In this document: positions 1 through 8,502 of the stretch, piece after piece
Layout of the letters: each line of letters starts with the position of its first letter
Numbering within the stretch: the stretch's first letter is position 1
Assembly: GCF_001179965.1 (NCBI RefSeq)
Contig: NZ_CVSH01000026.1
Location: 26,554-90,553, forward strand
Source: Candidatus Pelagibacter communis
Lineage (GTDB): Bacteria > Pseudomonadota > Alphaproteobacteria > Pelagibacterales > Pelagibacteraceae
Direction: 5' to 3'
Length of the DNA stretch: 64,000 nt
Program-made: the position numbers and the translations under genes
Notes under the pieces: model-generated
Database searches by the model: none
Told to the model about the DNA's origin: nothing
The model's input: only the letters and a program-made list of their open reading frames with translations

Positions 1-383
1 TTATTTTTTTCAATAAACTTTGCAAGTTTTGCTGTTGTTGTGGTCTTTCCAGATCCTTGTAAACCTACCATCATCATAGATACTGGAGGTACAGCATTAA
101 AATTTAAATCAGTATTTTCGCTTCCTAATAAATTTATTAATTCATCATTTACAATTTTCACCACCATTTGTCCTGGCGATGTAGATCTAATGATTTCTTG
201 TCCTAATGCCTTAGGTTTAATTTTATTTACAAAATCTTTAGCAACCTCTAATGAGACATCTGCCTCTAAGAGTGCCAATCTGATATTTCTTAACCCTTCA
301 TCAACCTGCTTCTCATCTAGAGATGCTGACTTTTTTAAGGAGGAAAATATTTCCTCGAATTTATTAGTTAAATTTTCAAACAT
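1..383 (-). CDS. ffh: Signal recognition particle protein Ffh (54 kDa homologue), N-terminal part, cut by window edge
   Basis: GTPase of the signal recognition particle, which binds signal sequences of nascent inner-membrane proteins and delivers ribosomes to FtsY. Only the first 127 codons are present; the gene runs off the left edge. Reading leftward from the ATG at 381-383 the protein begins MFENLTNKFEEIFSSLKK, followed by the helical N domain with the ALLEADVSLEVAKDFV motif, and reaches the P-loop GLQGSGKTTTTAKLA just before the edge. These motifs are diagnostic of Ffh/SRP54. The gene diverges from dapF-ftsY, so both SRP GTPases sit within 2.3 kb. Its upstream region holds a GC-rich structured RNA (next entry), which probably controls its expression. 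Confidence 0.96.
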   Translation of the reverse strand, partial: MFENLTNKFEEIFSSLKKSASLDEKQVDEGLRNIRLALLEADVSLEVAKDFVNKIKPKALGQEIIRSTSPGQMVVKIVNDELINLLGSENTDLNFNAVPPVSMMMVGLQGSGKTTTTAKLAKFIEKN

Positions 384-486
384 AATTTCATCCAGCAGTT
401 ATCGCACCAGTGGGCGAACCCTCGCTGACTGGTGTCGATCTCTTTGTTGCCAAAGACACCGCAAATTGCTGTTTTTGCGGAAACTT
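384..486 (-). ncRNA. Structured 5' leader RNA of ffh (candidate 'ffh motif' cis-regulatory RNA)
   Basis: Seen: the 90 bases at 391-480 contain 48 G/C, far above their surroundings, and form several stems. CACCAGT 405-411 pairs with ACTGGTG 428-434, with GGG/CCC inside the loop. GGTGTC 431-436 pairs with GACACC 455-460. CTTTG 442-446 pairs with CAAAG 451-455. CCGCAAA 459-465 pairs with TTTGCGG 474-480. Some pairings exclude each other. Known: a comparative study of Candidatus Pelagibacter ubique intergenic regions reported a candidate structured RNA directly preceding ffh. A possible leftward promoter has TATAGT (reverse complement at 493-498) and TTGACT (513-518), though their spacing of 14 is short; transcription would start near 486. 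The ligand or signal is unknown. No SRP RNA core or tRNA fold is present. Confidence 0.7.
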
Positions 487-541
487 CGACAAACTATAAT
501 AGAGGTTCAAAAAGTCAATAAATAAGTTAAGTATTAAATAT

Positions 542-1367
542 ATGGAATTTAGAGCTTTTAAAATGGATGGTTTGGGTAACGATTTTATAATTATAGATAA
601 TAGAGAAAAAATTATAAATCTTACAAAAGACCAAATTATAAAAATTTGCGATAGAAATTTTATTGGTTGCGATCAGTTAATATTTATTAAAAAAAAACCA
701 AAACTCTGATGGTTATCTTGAATTTTTTAATTCTGATGGTGGAAAAGCAGGTGCATGTGGTAATGGGACAAGGTGTGTCGCTGATTTTATAGCTAAAGAA
801 AAAAATAAAAAAATTGTTAATTTAACTACTTCCTCTGGAAATTTGAAATCTGAGATAATTGGAGAAAATATTGTTTCAACTGAAATGGGACAACCAAAAA
901 CAAAATGGAGCGAAATTCCATTATCAAAAGAATTAAATACAATAAATTTAAATATTAAAATTTTTGATAAATTTAAAAAAGAATTCCAAGGCGGTACAGC
1001 AGTAAATATCGGAAACCCACATGTAGTTTTTTTCGTACCAAGCATTGATAACTTCGATATAAAAAAAATAGGTCCTGAAATTGAAAATCATAATTTATTT
1101 CCGGAAAAAACAAATGTTACTTTAGCAAAAGTAATTAGTAAAAATTTAATAAAAGTGAATGTATGGGAAAGAGGGGCGGGAAATACAAAAGCTTGTGGAA
1201 CTGCAGCTTGTGCAACTGCAGTAGCGGGTAAGTTGAATGACTTAACAGATCAAAAAGTAGATATTGAATTTGCTACTGGTAAATTGGTTGTCAAAATTGA
1301 TGAAAAAAATTCAATTCATATGAAGGGTCCAGTTTCAAAAATAAATACTATTAATGTCAAATTGTAA
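542..1367 (+). CDS. dapF: Diaminopimelate epimerase DapF (frameshifted in a poly-A run)
   Basis: Interconverts LL- and meso-diaminopimelate for lysine and peptidoglycan synthesis, in the cytoplasm. The start MEFRAFKMDGLGNDFIIID is a classic DapF N-terminus. Both catalytic cysteines are visible, in GACGNGTRC (near 750-775) and in NTKACGTAACAT (near 1180-1215). The frame breaks at a run of nine A at 689-697: as written it ends at a TGA 12 bases later, but with eight A it reads on as IKKNQNSDGYLEFFNSDGG. The repaired gene encodes 274 residues, the usual DapF length. As written, only 843-1367 remains a clean open frame from an ATG. Its stop overlaps the ftsY start by one base (TAATG), implying translational coupling. 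The gene is probably intact in the organism. Confidence 0.9.
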
Positions 1368-2284
1368 TGAGCATATTTGAAAAATTTAAAATAGGCTTTA
1401 AAAAAAGTGCGCAGAATATTTCCTCGGGTTTTCGAGAAATTCTTATAAAGAAAGAAATTGATGATAACTCACTTAATAAAATAGAGGAATTTTTAATAAG
1501 TTCTGATGTAGGAATTGATGCAGCTTCTGAAATAAGAAATATTTTAGCTCAAGAAAAAATTGACCCAAGTTCGGACTTAATTGGAGAAATAAATAAAGTT
1601 CTTAAAAGGTATATTGTCTCTACTATGGGTAATTTTGAGAAAAAAGATTTTTTCAAAAATAATAATAATTTAAATGTTATATTAGTGGCTGGTGTCAACG
1701 GCTCTGGAAAAACAACAACGATTGGTAAAATCGCTAAAATTTTTAAAGAAAATAATAATAAAGTAGTCTTGTCTGCGTCTGATACATTTAGAGCTGCAGC
1801 AATTGAACAATTAGAAAATTGGGCAAATAAAATCGGCGTCGATTTGGTAAAATCAAATCAAGGGTCGGATCCTGCATCTGTTGCATATAAAGCAATGAGT
1901 TTTGCTAAAGAAAATAATTTTAACCAATTAATTATTGATACAGCTGGAAGGTTGCAAAATAAAAAAAACTTGATGGAGGAGTATAAAAAAATTGCAAACG
2001 TTGTAAAAAAAATCGACGATAATGCTCCAAATGAAGTTATTTTAGTTTTAGATGCTACTTCAGGACAAAATATACTGAGTCAAGTTGACGAGTTTAACAA
2101 AATTATTCCCATCACCGGACTTGTTATGACAAAATTAGATGGAACAGCAAAGGGTGGAATTCTCTTAGCTTTATCTAAAAAATATAAAATTCCAATAATA
2201 GGACTTGGTTTAGGTGAAAAAGAGGATGATCTTCAAATATTTGATGTTGAAAAATTTGCTGAAGCTTTTACTCAAATAAATTAG
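1367..2284 (+). CDS. ftsY: Signal recognition particle receptor FtsY
   Basis: SRP receptor GTPase that docks the Ffh-ribosome complex at the inner membrane. The 305-residue protein has only a short basic N-terminus (MSIFEKFKIGFKKSAQ) instead of the long acidic A domain of E. coli FtsY, as in many alphaproteobacteria. The NG domain is complete: P-loop GVNGSGKTTTIGKIA at about residues 109-123, DTFRAAAIEQL, DTAGRLQ, TKLDGTAKGG and the terminal GLGEKEDDLQIFD. It starts one base inside the dapF stop codon. It converges with the next gene, overlapping it by four bases. With ffh divergent at 1-383, the two GTPases of the SRP cycle are near neighbours. Confidence 0.97.
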   Translation: MSIFEKFKIGFKKSAQNISSGFREILIKKEIDDNSLNKIEEFLISSDVGIDAASEIRNILAQEKIDPSSDLIGEINKVLKRYIVSTMGNFEKKDFFKNNNNLNVILVAGVNGSGKTTTIGKIAKIFKENNNKVVLSASDTFRAAAIEQLENWANKIGVDLVKSNQGSDPASVAYKAMSFAKENNFNQLIIDTAGRLQNKKNLMEEYKKIANVVKKIDDNAPNEVILVLDATSGQNILSQVDEFNKIIPITGLVMTKLDGTAKGGILLALSKKYKIPIIGLGLGEKEDDLQIFDVEKFAEAFTQIN

Positions 2285-2829
2285 TTTATTAAATTTTTTG
2301 ATATCAAAGGTTTAAATAAATTACACTCATGCTTTTTATCAAGAGCAGCATATCCACAATTCTTAGCATACGAAGAAATTATAAAACCTAATTTACCACT
2401 CCTATCGTTGGATCTTAGTTCTTTTTTTTGAATATCAAATGTAAGATTTTTTGAGATGTTTTTATTTGCACTAACCATCACTAATGTATTATTATCCTCT
2501 AAAAGATAATACGCAAAATCCTCTGGAAATACTGGATAATCATAATCCATTAAAAATAATTTAGCTTTATTTGGAAACCACTCATAAGAAATAAGAGGTA
2601 GATCCTTTTTTAATTTATGGTCATATAGATAAAGATCTTGTGGATAATCAGTTACATAATTTAAATCCTCTCCTCTTGCAAGTATGGCATTTTCTCTTGT
2701 TTTAAAATATAGAGTGAATTTTTTGTCATAAGACACCATTTTACCTATATGAAAGTATTTATCTGATTGATCCGAAGAAGCATTGCTACAAATTAAAAGT
2801 AAAAGTGTAATTATAAAAATATTTCTCAT
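2281..2829 (-). CDS. Hypothetical secreted protein
   Basis: I do not recognise the family. The 182-residue product starts MRNIFIITLLLLICSNASSDQ, a signal peptide with a likely cleavage site after NAS or SS, so it is probably periplasmic. The mature part is rich in aromatic and charged residues. Two cysteines near the C-terminus (CGYAALDKKHEC) could form a disulfide. I chose the ATG at 2829; an in-frame TTG two codons upstream is possible but weaker. It is the last gene of the long leftward run and converges with ftsY, overlapping it by four bases. No function can be inferred from sequence or context. Confidence 0.65.
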   Translation of the reverse strand: MRNIFIITLLLLICSNASSDQSDKYFHIGKMVSYDKKFTLYFKTRENAILARGEDLNYVTDYPQDLYLYDHKLKKDLPLISYEWFPNKAKLFLMDYDYPVFPEDFAYYLLEDNNTLVMVSANKNISKNLTFDIQKKELRSNDRSGKLGFIISSYAKNCGYAALDKKHECNLFKPLISKNLIN

Positions 2830-2877
2830 AAACAAAATTTAATTGTAAACTTTGAAGAGTATTTGTTTAAAATGTGT

Positions 2878-3684
2878 CTATTTTAGACTTTTAATAAATT
2901 TTTGAATTTCGCTGATTAAATTTTGATCGAAATTCATCATATGATCATCATTTTTTATAAAATATTTTGATTTTTGAGTGTTTGATTTTTCAAAGATTTT
3001 AACACCCATGCTAAAAGGAACTATAGTATCCTCCTCACCGTGCATCACTAATAGGGGGGAATTTATTTTTTGAATCTTATTAATAGAGTCGAATTTATCT
3101 TTAAGAATAATTTTTACTGGAAAAATTGGATAATATTTTTGTGCAAGTCTTGTCATTGAAGTAAATGGGGATTCTAATATTATCCCTGCGAACTTATGTT
3201 TACTCGCTAAATCAACAGCAACTGCTGTACCAAGAGACTCTCCATATAAAATTATATCTTTATCTTTAACACCATTGTTATTCAGCCAAATTTTAGCGGA
3301 TTTTGCGTCTTCATATAAGCCACTCTCAGTTGGTTTTCCCTCATTTCCACTGAAACCTCTATAAGCAATTATTAAGTAATTTATTTCAAGTTTTGAAAGT
3401 TCGTTTAGTTTATAAATTCTATTATCGAGTTTTCCAGCATTTCCATGAAAAAAAAGAATAGTTTTATAATCTGAGTTTTTTTCAAAATACCAAGAAACAA
3501 GTTTATTTTCTGATTGAATAAATTTTTTTTCTATATTGTGGTTTAGGGATGTTTCATCTAAGTAATTATTTTCACTTGGATGATAAAGTAATTTTCTTTG
3601 ATAAAAAAACAAAAAAATTATTACAAAGATATATAAAAATAATAATATTAAAAAAGAATTAAGAGCGATGCTTCCTAGCTTCAT
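2878..3684 (-). CDS. Alpha/beta hydrolase, membrane-anchored (ABHD13/BEM46-like)
   Basis: A 268-residue serine hydrolase fold with an N-terminal transmembrane anchor (residues about 8-30, very hydrophobic). Visible elements: oxyanion-hole HGNAGKLDNR; AYRGFSGNEGKPTE; nucleophile elbow LYGESLGTAVA (serine of GESLG); acid loop MHGEEDTIVP; and a late catalytic histidine in KNDDHMMNF. This arrangement matches the BEM46/ABHD13 branch, whose substrates are mostly undefined esters. It lies 8 bases downstream of the small membrane protein gene and in the same direction, so it is probably cotranscribed with the amidase. The fold and triad are clear; the substrate is not. Confidence 0.85.
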   Translation of the reverse strand: MKLGSIALNSFLILLFLYIFVIIFLFFYQRKLLYHPSENNYLDETSLNHNIEKKFIQSENKLVSWYFEKNSDYKTILFFHGNAGKLDNRIYKLNELSKLEINYLIIAYRGFSGNEGKPTESGLYEDAKSAKIWLNNNGVKDKDIILYGESLGTAVAVDLASKHKFAGIILESPFTSMTRLAQKYYPIFPVKIILKDKFDSINKIQKINSPLLVMHGEEDTIVPFSMGVKIFEKSNTQKSKYFIKNDDHMMNFDQNLISEIQKFIKSLK

Positions 3685-3692
3685 TAAAAAAA

Positions 3693-3869
3693 TTATTTTT
3701 TATCGAAAAAGGCTTCATATAGCATCATGAATATGGCAACTCCCATTAGTAAGTAGACTGGCAAAACATCCCAAAAGGTTATCATCATTGATCTTGTTAA
3801 TGTTGTAGCAAGACCAACTAGAAAAAAAACTGCAAAAGACAAACCTATTAATGTAGTTATTTTATTCAT
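3693..3869 (-). CDS. Small two-helix membrane protein, hypothetical
   Basis: A 58-residue protein starting MNKITTLIGLSFAVF with two hydrophobic stretches (residues about 5-25 and 33-52) separated by a short polar turn, ending in acidic/basic residues (EAFFDKK). The ATG at 3869 is chosen over in-frame codons upstream because an AAGGAG ribosome binding site lies four bases before it. That site is inside the end of the amidase gene, whose stop overlaps this start by eight bases, implying translational coupling. I do not recognise the family. Its position between the amidase and the membrane-anchored hydrolase suggests membrane association with that operon, nothing more. Confidence 0.7.
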   Translation of the reverse strand: MNKITTLIGLSFAVFFLVGLATTLTRSMMITFWDVLPVYLLMGVAIFMMLYEAFFDKK

Positions 3870-5199
3870 TAAACTCCTTACTTTTTTGTTCAAGCCATCT
3901 CGCGGTACTTAAAAATCTGAGATCGTCATATTTATCTCCAACAAGCTGGACACCTAAGGGTAGATTATTTTCTCCTTGAAGTAAAGGCAGAGAAATTGCT
4001 GGTGTATGCATATAAGACCAGACTCTATTAAAATCTGCACTTCCAGTGTCTTTTAGTCCTTTATCTGCTACCCCAGTGCTACACGGGCTTAATACTCCGT
4101 GGTAATCCTCGAATACCTCTTTATAAGACTCATAACTTCTTTTCATAAAATCAACTGCATCTAAATATTCTTTTGCTGAATATTTCATTCCTCTTGCGAT
4201 TGCTGATTGCATTTGTTTTGATAGCTTATTTTTAGACTTTTTGTAGTAAACTTGAAAGTTATTAGCTAAGTCGGTTTCATGAATAACTCTGTGATATTTA
4301 TCTATATCCTTAAAATATGATGGCGTATCGAATACTTCAATATTTTTTTTAAAAGTTTTAATAAAGTATTCAAAAGACTCTCTTGATTTTTTATCAATCT
4401 TTTTCCAGCTATCGGTTTTATAAAAAATAAATTTTGGCTCAAATAATGGTGCTTTCAAACATTCTTCCAACATAAACTCTGATGAATAATGTATAGTCGC
4501 TTCATCGTACTGATCTTTTTTAATTAACACCTTTGCAAGTAAAGCTACATCCTCGACGGTTTTTCCGAAAACACCTATATGATCTAGATTATATGATGTT
4601 CTGAGAACACCATTTCTTGATATTAATCCATAACTTGGTTTGTAACCAACTACACCACAATAAGAAGCAGGTCTTATAACGGATCCGCCAGTTTGAGATC
4701 CAATAGATAATGGAGCCATATGAGTTGCAATTACAGCAGCTGATCCACTCGAGGATCCACCAGGTGTTCTTGTATAATCATGAGGATTTCTTGTTGCTGG
4801 AGGCCCAAGATAGGCAAGTTCTGATGTTGCTGTCTTACCCATTATTATTGCACCTTCAGATTTTAATAAGTCAACTATTTCAGCATTTTGCGATTGAGTT
4901 CTACCTTTTCTTAAAACAGTGCCACATTCTGTTGGCATATCATAAGTGCCAATTATATCTTTTAAAGCTACAGGAACTCCATGAAGTAACCCCATCGGTT
5001 TACCTGACTTTCTATAAGTATCTGCTTCTTGGGCTTTTTCTAATAATAGTTTTTTATCAAAGAATGCCCAAGCTTTAACATCTTTTTCAAATTTGTTTAC
5101 TTGAGAAATATAGTGCTCACACAACTCTAAAGAAGTCATCTCGGATTTTCTAATCTTTTCTGCTAATTTAGATATTGGTAGTGAAAAGACATTCGTCAT
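3862..5199 (-). CDS. Amidase (amidase signature family)
   Basis: Hydrolyses a carboxylic amide to acid and ammonia. The 445-residue protein carries the Ser-cisSer-Lys signature: lysine in GVPVALKDII (about K80), GGSSSGSAA (about S149) and the nucleophile in GSQTGGSVIRPAS (about S173). It resembles GatA in this core. However, no gatB or gatC lies nearby and the context is a TRAP transporter operon, so a catabolic amidase is more likely than an amidotransferase subunit. It follows dctM by seven bases on the same strand. The transporter may therefore import an amide or its product, which is inference. Substrate is not readable from sequence. Confidence 0.88.
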   Translation of the reverse strand: MTNVFSLPISKLAEKIRKSEMTSLELCEHYISQVNKFEKDVKAWAFFDKKLLLEKAQEADTYRKSGKPMGLLHGVPVALKDIIGTYDMPTECGTVLRKGRTQSQNAEIVDLLKSEGAIIMGKTATSELAYLGPPATRNPHDYTRTPGGSSSGSAAVIATHMAPLSIGSQTGGSVIRPASYCGVVGYKPSYGLISRNGVLRTSYNLDHIGVFGKTVEDVALLAKVLIKKDQYDEATIHYSSEFMLEECLKAPLFEPKFIFYKTDSWKKIDKKSRESFEYFIKTFKKNIEVFDTPSYFKDIDKYHRVIHETDLANNFQVYYKKSKNKLSKQMQSAIARGMKYSAKEYLDAVDFMKRSYESYKEVFEDYHGVLSPCSTGVADKGLKDTGSADFNRVWSYMHTPAISLPLLQGENNLPLGVQLVGDKYDDLRFLSTARWLEQKSKEFNE

Positions 5200-5206
5200 T
5201 TAAAAA

Positions 5207-6568
5207 TTACTCTGCAAATAATGTATCAGGTAACCACAATGCTATTCCGGGAAATATATACATTAAAACCATAGCAAGAATTACAATTCCAAGGAAAGGC
5301 ATGATTCCTCTAAAAATTTCCATTAACTGAACATTTCTGCTTTGAACACCCTTTAAGTAGTAAGCTGACATCGCCATGGGGGGAGTTAAGAAAGATGTTT
5401 GTAAATTTAGCGCAATTAACATTGCAAAGAAATAAGGATTAACTCCAAAAAACTCTACAAGTGGTAAAAAAATTGGCACAAAAATAATTAATATTTCTGT
5501 CCATTCAAGTGGCCATCCTAAAAGGAAAATAATAATTTGTGTGATTACTAAAAATTGCCATGGTTTAATATCCATTGATTTAAAAAAATGTTCAAATACC
5601 TCATGTCCTCCAAGATAAGAAAATACTGAGGCAAAAGTCCATGACCCTACAAATAACCACATAATCATAGCGCTAGTTTTTGCAGTCAAAAAAACAGACT
5701 CTTTAAAATTTTTCCATTTAAGAGATTTATAAAAATAAGAAAGCACTAATGCTCCAAATGCACCAACGGCTGCTGCTTCAGCAGGTGTAGCTAATCCAGC
5801 TAATATAGTTCCTAAAACTAGGATTATTAATGAAAATAATGGAACAAATGAGACTAATACTTCTTTTAAAATTTCAGATCTTGGAGGAATTTCTTCAGCT
5901 GCAGGTTTTGGAGCTAAAGAAGGATTAAAGTATGCTCTTATTATAACATAAAGAATATATAACCCTGCCAACATCAATCCTGGAAATATTGCTGCAGCAA
6001 AAAGTCTGAGTGGAGACAACTGAGCGATTACTGCATAAACAATTAACATGATACTTGGCGGAATAAGAATTCCTAAACATCCACCTGAGCAAATTACTCC
6101 CGAAGCAAATTTTTTGTCATATCCAGCTCTAATCATTGCGGGCCAAGCAAGAAGTCCCATAAGTGTAACGACAGCACCAATTATTCCTGTAGCTGTCGAG
6201 AATAATGCACAAGTTACTAATGCAGCTACCGCCATCGACGCTGGAAGTCTGTGCGACGCTAGTCTTATTGCAAAAAATAGTTTTGCTACAATACCTGCTC
6301 TCTCTACTAAATATCCCATAAATAAAAATAAGGGGACTGCTGTTAAAACGGTATTATCCATAATTGTATACGTGTTAGAAACAAGCAAAGAAAATATCCG
6401 ATTATCAAACAAGTGATCCATTCTAGTTGGATCAAAATAAGCGTAATAACCAAAACCAACACCCATTGCTAGCAATGTGAACGCAATCGGAAATCCTAAC
6501 AAAACTGCAAAGAGAAATAAACTCATCATTAAAATTGCAATCTCTGGATTAGTTAATTCAAATAACAT
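5207..6568 (-). CDS. dctM: TRAP transporter large permease subunit (DctM family)
   Basis: Large membrane subunit of a tripartite ATP-independent periplasmic transporter, which drives solute uptake with the sodium or proton gradient. The 453-residue protein has about 12 hydrophobic helices and typical DctM stretches such as GIIGAVVTLMGLLAWPAM, GGCLGILIPPSIMLIVYA and LATPAEAAAVGAFGALVL. Near the C-terminus NLQTSFLTPPMAMSAYYLKG is characteristic of the mannitol/chloroaromatic (FcbT3/TakM) branch. It overlaps the dctQ gene by 11 bases, so both are translated together, and precedes the amidase gene by seven bases. Confidence 0.94.
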   Translation of the reverse strand: MLFELTNPEIAILMMSLFLFAVLLGFPIAFTLLAMGVGFGYYAYFDPTRMDHLFDNRIFSLLVSNTYTIMDNTVLTAVPLFLFMGYLVERAGIVAKLFFAIRLASHRLPASMAVAALVTCALFSTATGIIGAVVTLMGLLAWPAMIRAGYDKKFASGVICSGGCLGILIPPSIMLIVYAVIAQLSPLRLFAAAIFPGLMLAGLYILYVIIRAYFNPSLAPKPAAEEIPPRSEILKEVLVSFVPLFSLIILVLGTILAGLATPAEAAAVGAFGALVLSYFYKSLKWKNFKESVFLTAKTSAMIMWLFVGSWTFASVFSYLGGHEVFEHFFKSMDIKPWQFLVITQIIIFLLGWPLEWTEILIIFVPIFLPLVEFFGVNPYFFAMLIALNLQTSFLTPPMAMSAYYLKGVQSRNVQLMEIFRGIMPFLGIVILAMVLMYIFPGIALWLPDTLFAE

Positions 6569-7145
6569 CTGCTTGATCGTCCTTTTGCGAAGTTCTCATT
6601 AAAACTTTTTCTGTTTCCTCAGCATCTGCAGATGCTCTTTGAGGCCAATGCCCAGTTCTAATACAAATAATTGCTCTGCATACCTCACTGACACCTTGTA
6701 TGGTTAATAATATTCCAGACAATGGTATTAATGATTTTGCCATATAGATTTGTATTTGTGCTGGACTGTTCCAACTCGTTTCTTTAATTTTCCAGGCTAA
6801 AGCTGCATATTCATATCCGTAAAAAGCTAAAGCTAAAATTCCAGGAAAGAAAAATATAAAATAGAGAATTAAATCGATCCAACCTTGTACTCTTGTTGGA
6901 AATAATCTGTAAATTACGTCACCTCTTACATGAGCTTCTGTCGATAAGGTGTATGCTCCTGCCATCATAAAAATAGCTCCATACATTTGTAAACTAAAAT
7001 CGAAATTCCATAATGTTGGGCTATTGAATGCATATGCCATGATAACTTCATAGCAAGTTCCTCCCATAAGAATGACTATACACCAAGAAAAAGCTTTACC
7101 CATTGAAGCACTAAGTGTGTCGGCAAATTTTATGAAAGATTTCAT
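6558..7145 (-). CDS. dctQ: TRAP transporter small permease subunit (DctQ family)
   Basis: Four-helix partner of DctM. The 195-residue product shows four hydrophobic segments and the DctQ-type central stretch WNFDFSLQMYGAIFMMAGAYTLSTEAHVRGDVIY, typical of the mannitol/chloroaromatic TRAP subfamily. The C-terminal tail is long, acidic and polar (SADAEETEKVLMRTSQ). It sits between the substrate-binding protein gene, 87 bases upstream beyond a hairpin terminator, and dctM, which it overlaps by 11 bases. The terminator implies that the membrane subunits are made in smaller amounts than the binding protein. Confidence 0.93.
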   Translation of the reverse strand: MKSFIKFADTLSASMGKAFSWCIVILMGGTCYEVIMAYAFNSPTLWNFDFSLQMYGAIFMMAGAYTLSTEAHVRGDVIYRLFPTRVQGWIDLILYFIFFFPGILALAFYGYEYAALAWKIKETSWNSPAQIQIYMAKSLIPLSGILLTIQGVSEVCRAIICIRTGHWPQRASADAEETEKVLMRTSQKDDQADVI

Positions 7146-7183
7146 TATCGTACTTTATGTTAAGTTATATTAACAAAGCAAAC

Positions 7184-7214
7184 AAAAAAAAGGGGACCAA
7201 ATGGTCCCCTTTTT
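7184..7214 (-). terminator. Intrinsic terminator between the TRAP binding-protein gene and dctQ
   Basis: AGGGGACCA (7191-7199) and TGGTCCCCT (7202-7210) form a perfect nine-pair stem with a two-base loop. Reading leftward, the stem is followed by eight T (7191-7184 on the minus strand), a textbook intrinsic terminator. It lies just after the stop of the binding-protein gene, inside the operon. It would stop most transcripts and leave a minority running into dctQM, a common way to make the periplasmic component in excess. Confidence 0.85.
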
Positions 7215-7232
7215 AAATATTTAAGTTAATAA

Positions 7233-8378
7233 TTATATCTTAACTTTACCAATAGGTCCGAACTCATTTTCATAAGCTAATTTGTAATTAGGCTGGTTCA
7301 TCAGCAAGTACTTCATTACTCTTTTAGCGTATGCTTTTTGAGAATCTACGATTTTCTTAAAGAAAGGATCTTTCTTATTGAAATCACCGATTACTTTATC
7401 CCAACCTTTTAATTGTTGAGCTAAAATCTCATCAGACGTTTGGTAAACATTAACTTTATGTTCATTCATTAATTTAGATAAATCAGCTGAATATCTAACT
7501 AATGCTTTGAAATAGTTATCTGTGTTTGCAGCATAAGCAGCATTTTTTAATATTGCTTGGTTAGCTGGTGACAGACCGTTAAATGTTTTGTTGTTGATAG
7601 GTATTTCAAACATCTCTTGAGATTGGTGGAAACTTCCTAAGTGATAATGCTTAGAAACGTCTTGCATACCAAACTGAGAGTCTGAAGTTGGGTTGTTAAA
7701 CTCAGCAGCTTCAATCAAACCAGTTTTCATAGCTGGTTGAATTTCACCACCTGGTAACTGTCTAACGACCATTCCCATTGCAGTAAGAACGTTAGTTGCA
7801 AGACCAACTGTTCTATACTTCATACCTTTAACATCAGATACTTTTGTTACATTTTTCTTAAACCATCCAAACGGTTGTGCTGGCATAGGCATGTGAAAAA
7901 CACCTGTATAGTCGAAACCTACTTTTTTAATAGTCTCTTCATAAAGTGCTCTTCCTCCACCATACTCCATCCATCCCATTACTTCTTGAGATGACATTCC
8001 GTACGAAGGTCCAGTTCCGAATAGTGAAGCGGCCGGATTCTTACCATACCAGTAAGCCGTTACCCAGTGACCCATATCTACAGCTCCTGAACTTACAGCT
8101 TGTCCAATTTCACTAGTCTTAACAACTGCTCCAACAGGTTGAAGATCAATTTTTAATGATCCACCTGACATGTCGCTAACCATTTTGCAATAGTCTCCTG
8201 CCATTTCAAAAAATATGTTAGCACCACTTGGCCATGCAGCTTGCATTTTTAGAGTCTGTGCAGCACCTAAATTTACATACGGCATTGCAACAGCTGCTGC
8301 ACCCGCTGCGGCTGCAGTTTTAAAGAACTTACGTCTTGAAGGAATTTTTCCCTTCAATGATTTTTTTTCTTTAACCAT
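7233..8378 (-). CDS. TRAP transporter substrate-binding protein (DctP family, 2-oxo/2-hydroxy acid type)
   Basis: Periplasmic solute receptor of the TRAP system. The 381-residue protein has a twin-arginine type leader (SRRKFFKTAAAAGAAAVAMP, residues 14-33). The fold contains the TakP-like segments MKYRTVGLATNVLTAMG and LPGGEIQPAMKTGLIEAAEF, where the arginine of KYR normally binds the substrate carboxylate. Proteins of this branch bind pyruvate and other 2-oxo acids, or lactate with calcium. The following genes, several 2-hydroxyacid enzymes, support such a substrate, but that is inference. A strong GAGGAG ribosome binding site precedes the ATG. A 12-bp palindrome, AGTTAATTAACT, lies in the leader at 8393-8404. 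Confidence 0.9.
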   Translation of the reverse strand: MVKEKKSLKGKIPSRRKFFKTAAAAGAAAVAMPYVNLGAAQTLKMQAAWPSGANIFFEMAGDYCKMVSDMSGGSLKIDLQPVGAVVKTSEIGQAVSSGAVDMGHWVTAYWYGKNPAASLFGTGPSYGMSSQEVMGWMEYGGGRALYEETIKKVGFDYTGVFHMPMPAQPFGWFKKNVTKVSDVKGMKYRTVGLATNVLTAMGMVVRQLPGGEIQPAMKTGLIEAAEFNNPTSDSQFGMQDVSKHYHLGSFHQSQEMFEIPINNKTFNGLSPANQAILKNAAYAANTDNYFKALVRYSADLSKLMNEHKVNVYQTSDEILAQQLKGWDKVIGDFNKKDPFFKKIVDSQKAYAKRVMKYLLMNQPNYKLAYENEFGPIGKVKI

Positions 8379-8502
8379 TGTTTTCTCCTCTTAGTTAATT
8401 AACTTAAAATAATTAAAGCATATTAGGAGTTGTGAGTCCCTTGTTAAATGGTCCTCAAATAAGTTTTTTTCAACTTGAAGTGGTAATTACTTTAAAATAC
8501 TT

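Noticed and set aside
384..480. A tRNA or SRP RNA in the ffh leader, suggested by GGGTTCGCCC on the minus strand
   Set aside because: No cloverleaf can be built, and the conserved SRP RNA core with its GNRA-capped helix is absent; the stems fit a leader RNA better.
40..525. A 161-codon rightward open frame at the left edge
   Set aside because: It is the antisense of the ffh N-terminus and its leader RNA; the ffh frame has full family motifs and the rightward product has none.
689..697. Programmed ribosomal frameshifting in dapF
   Set aside because: No stimulatory stem or slippery heptamer context is evident, and six other unrelated genes show similar homopolymer breaks, so a general cause is more likely.
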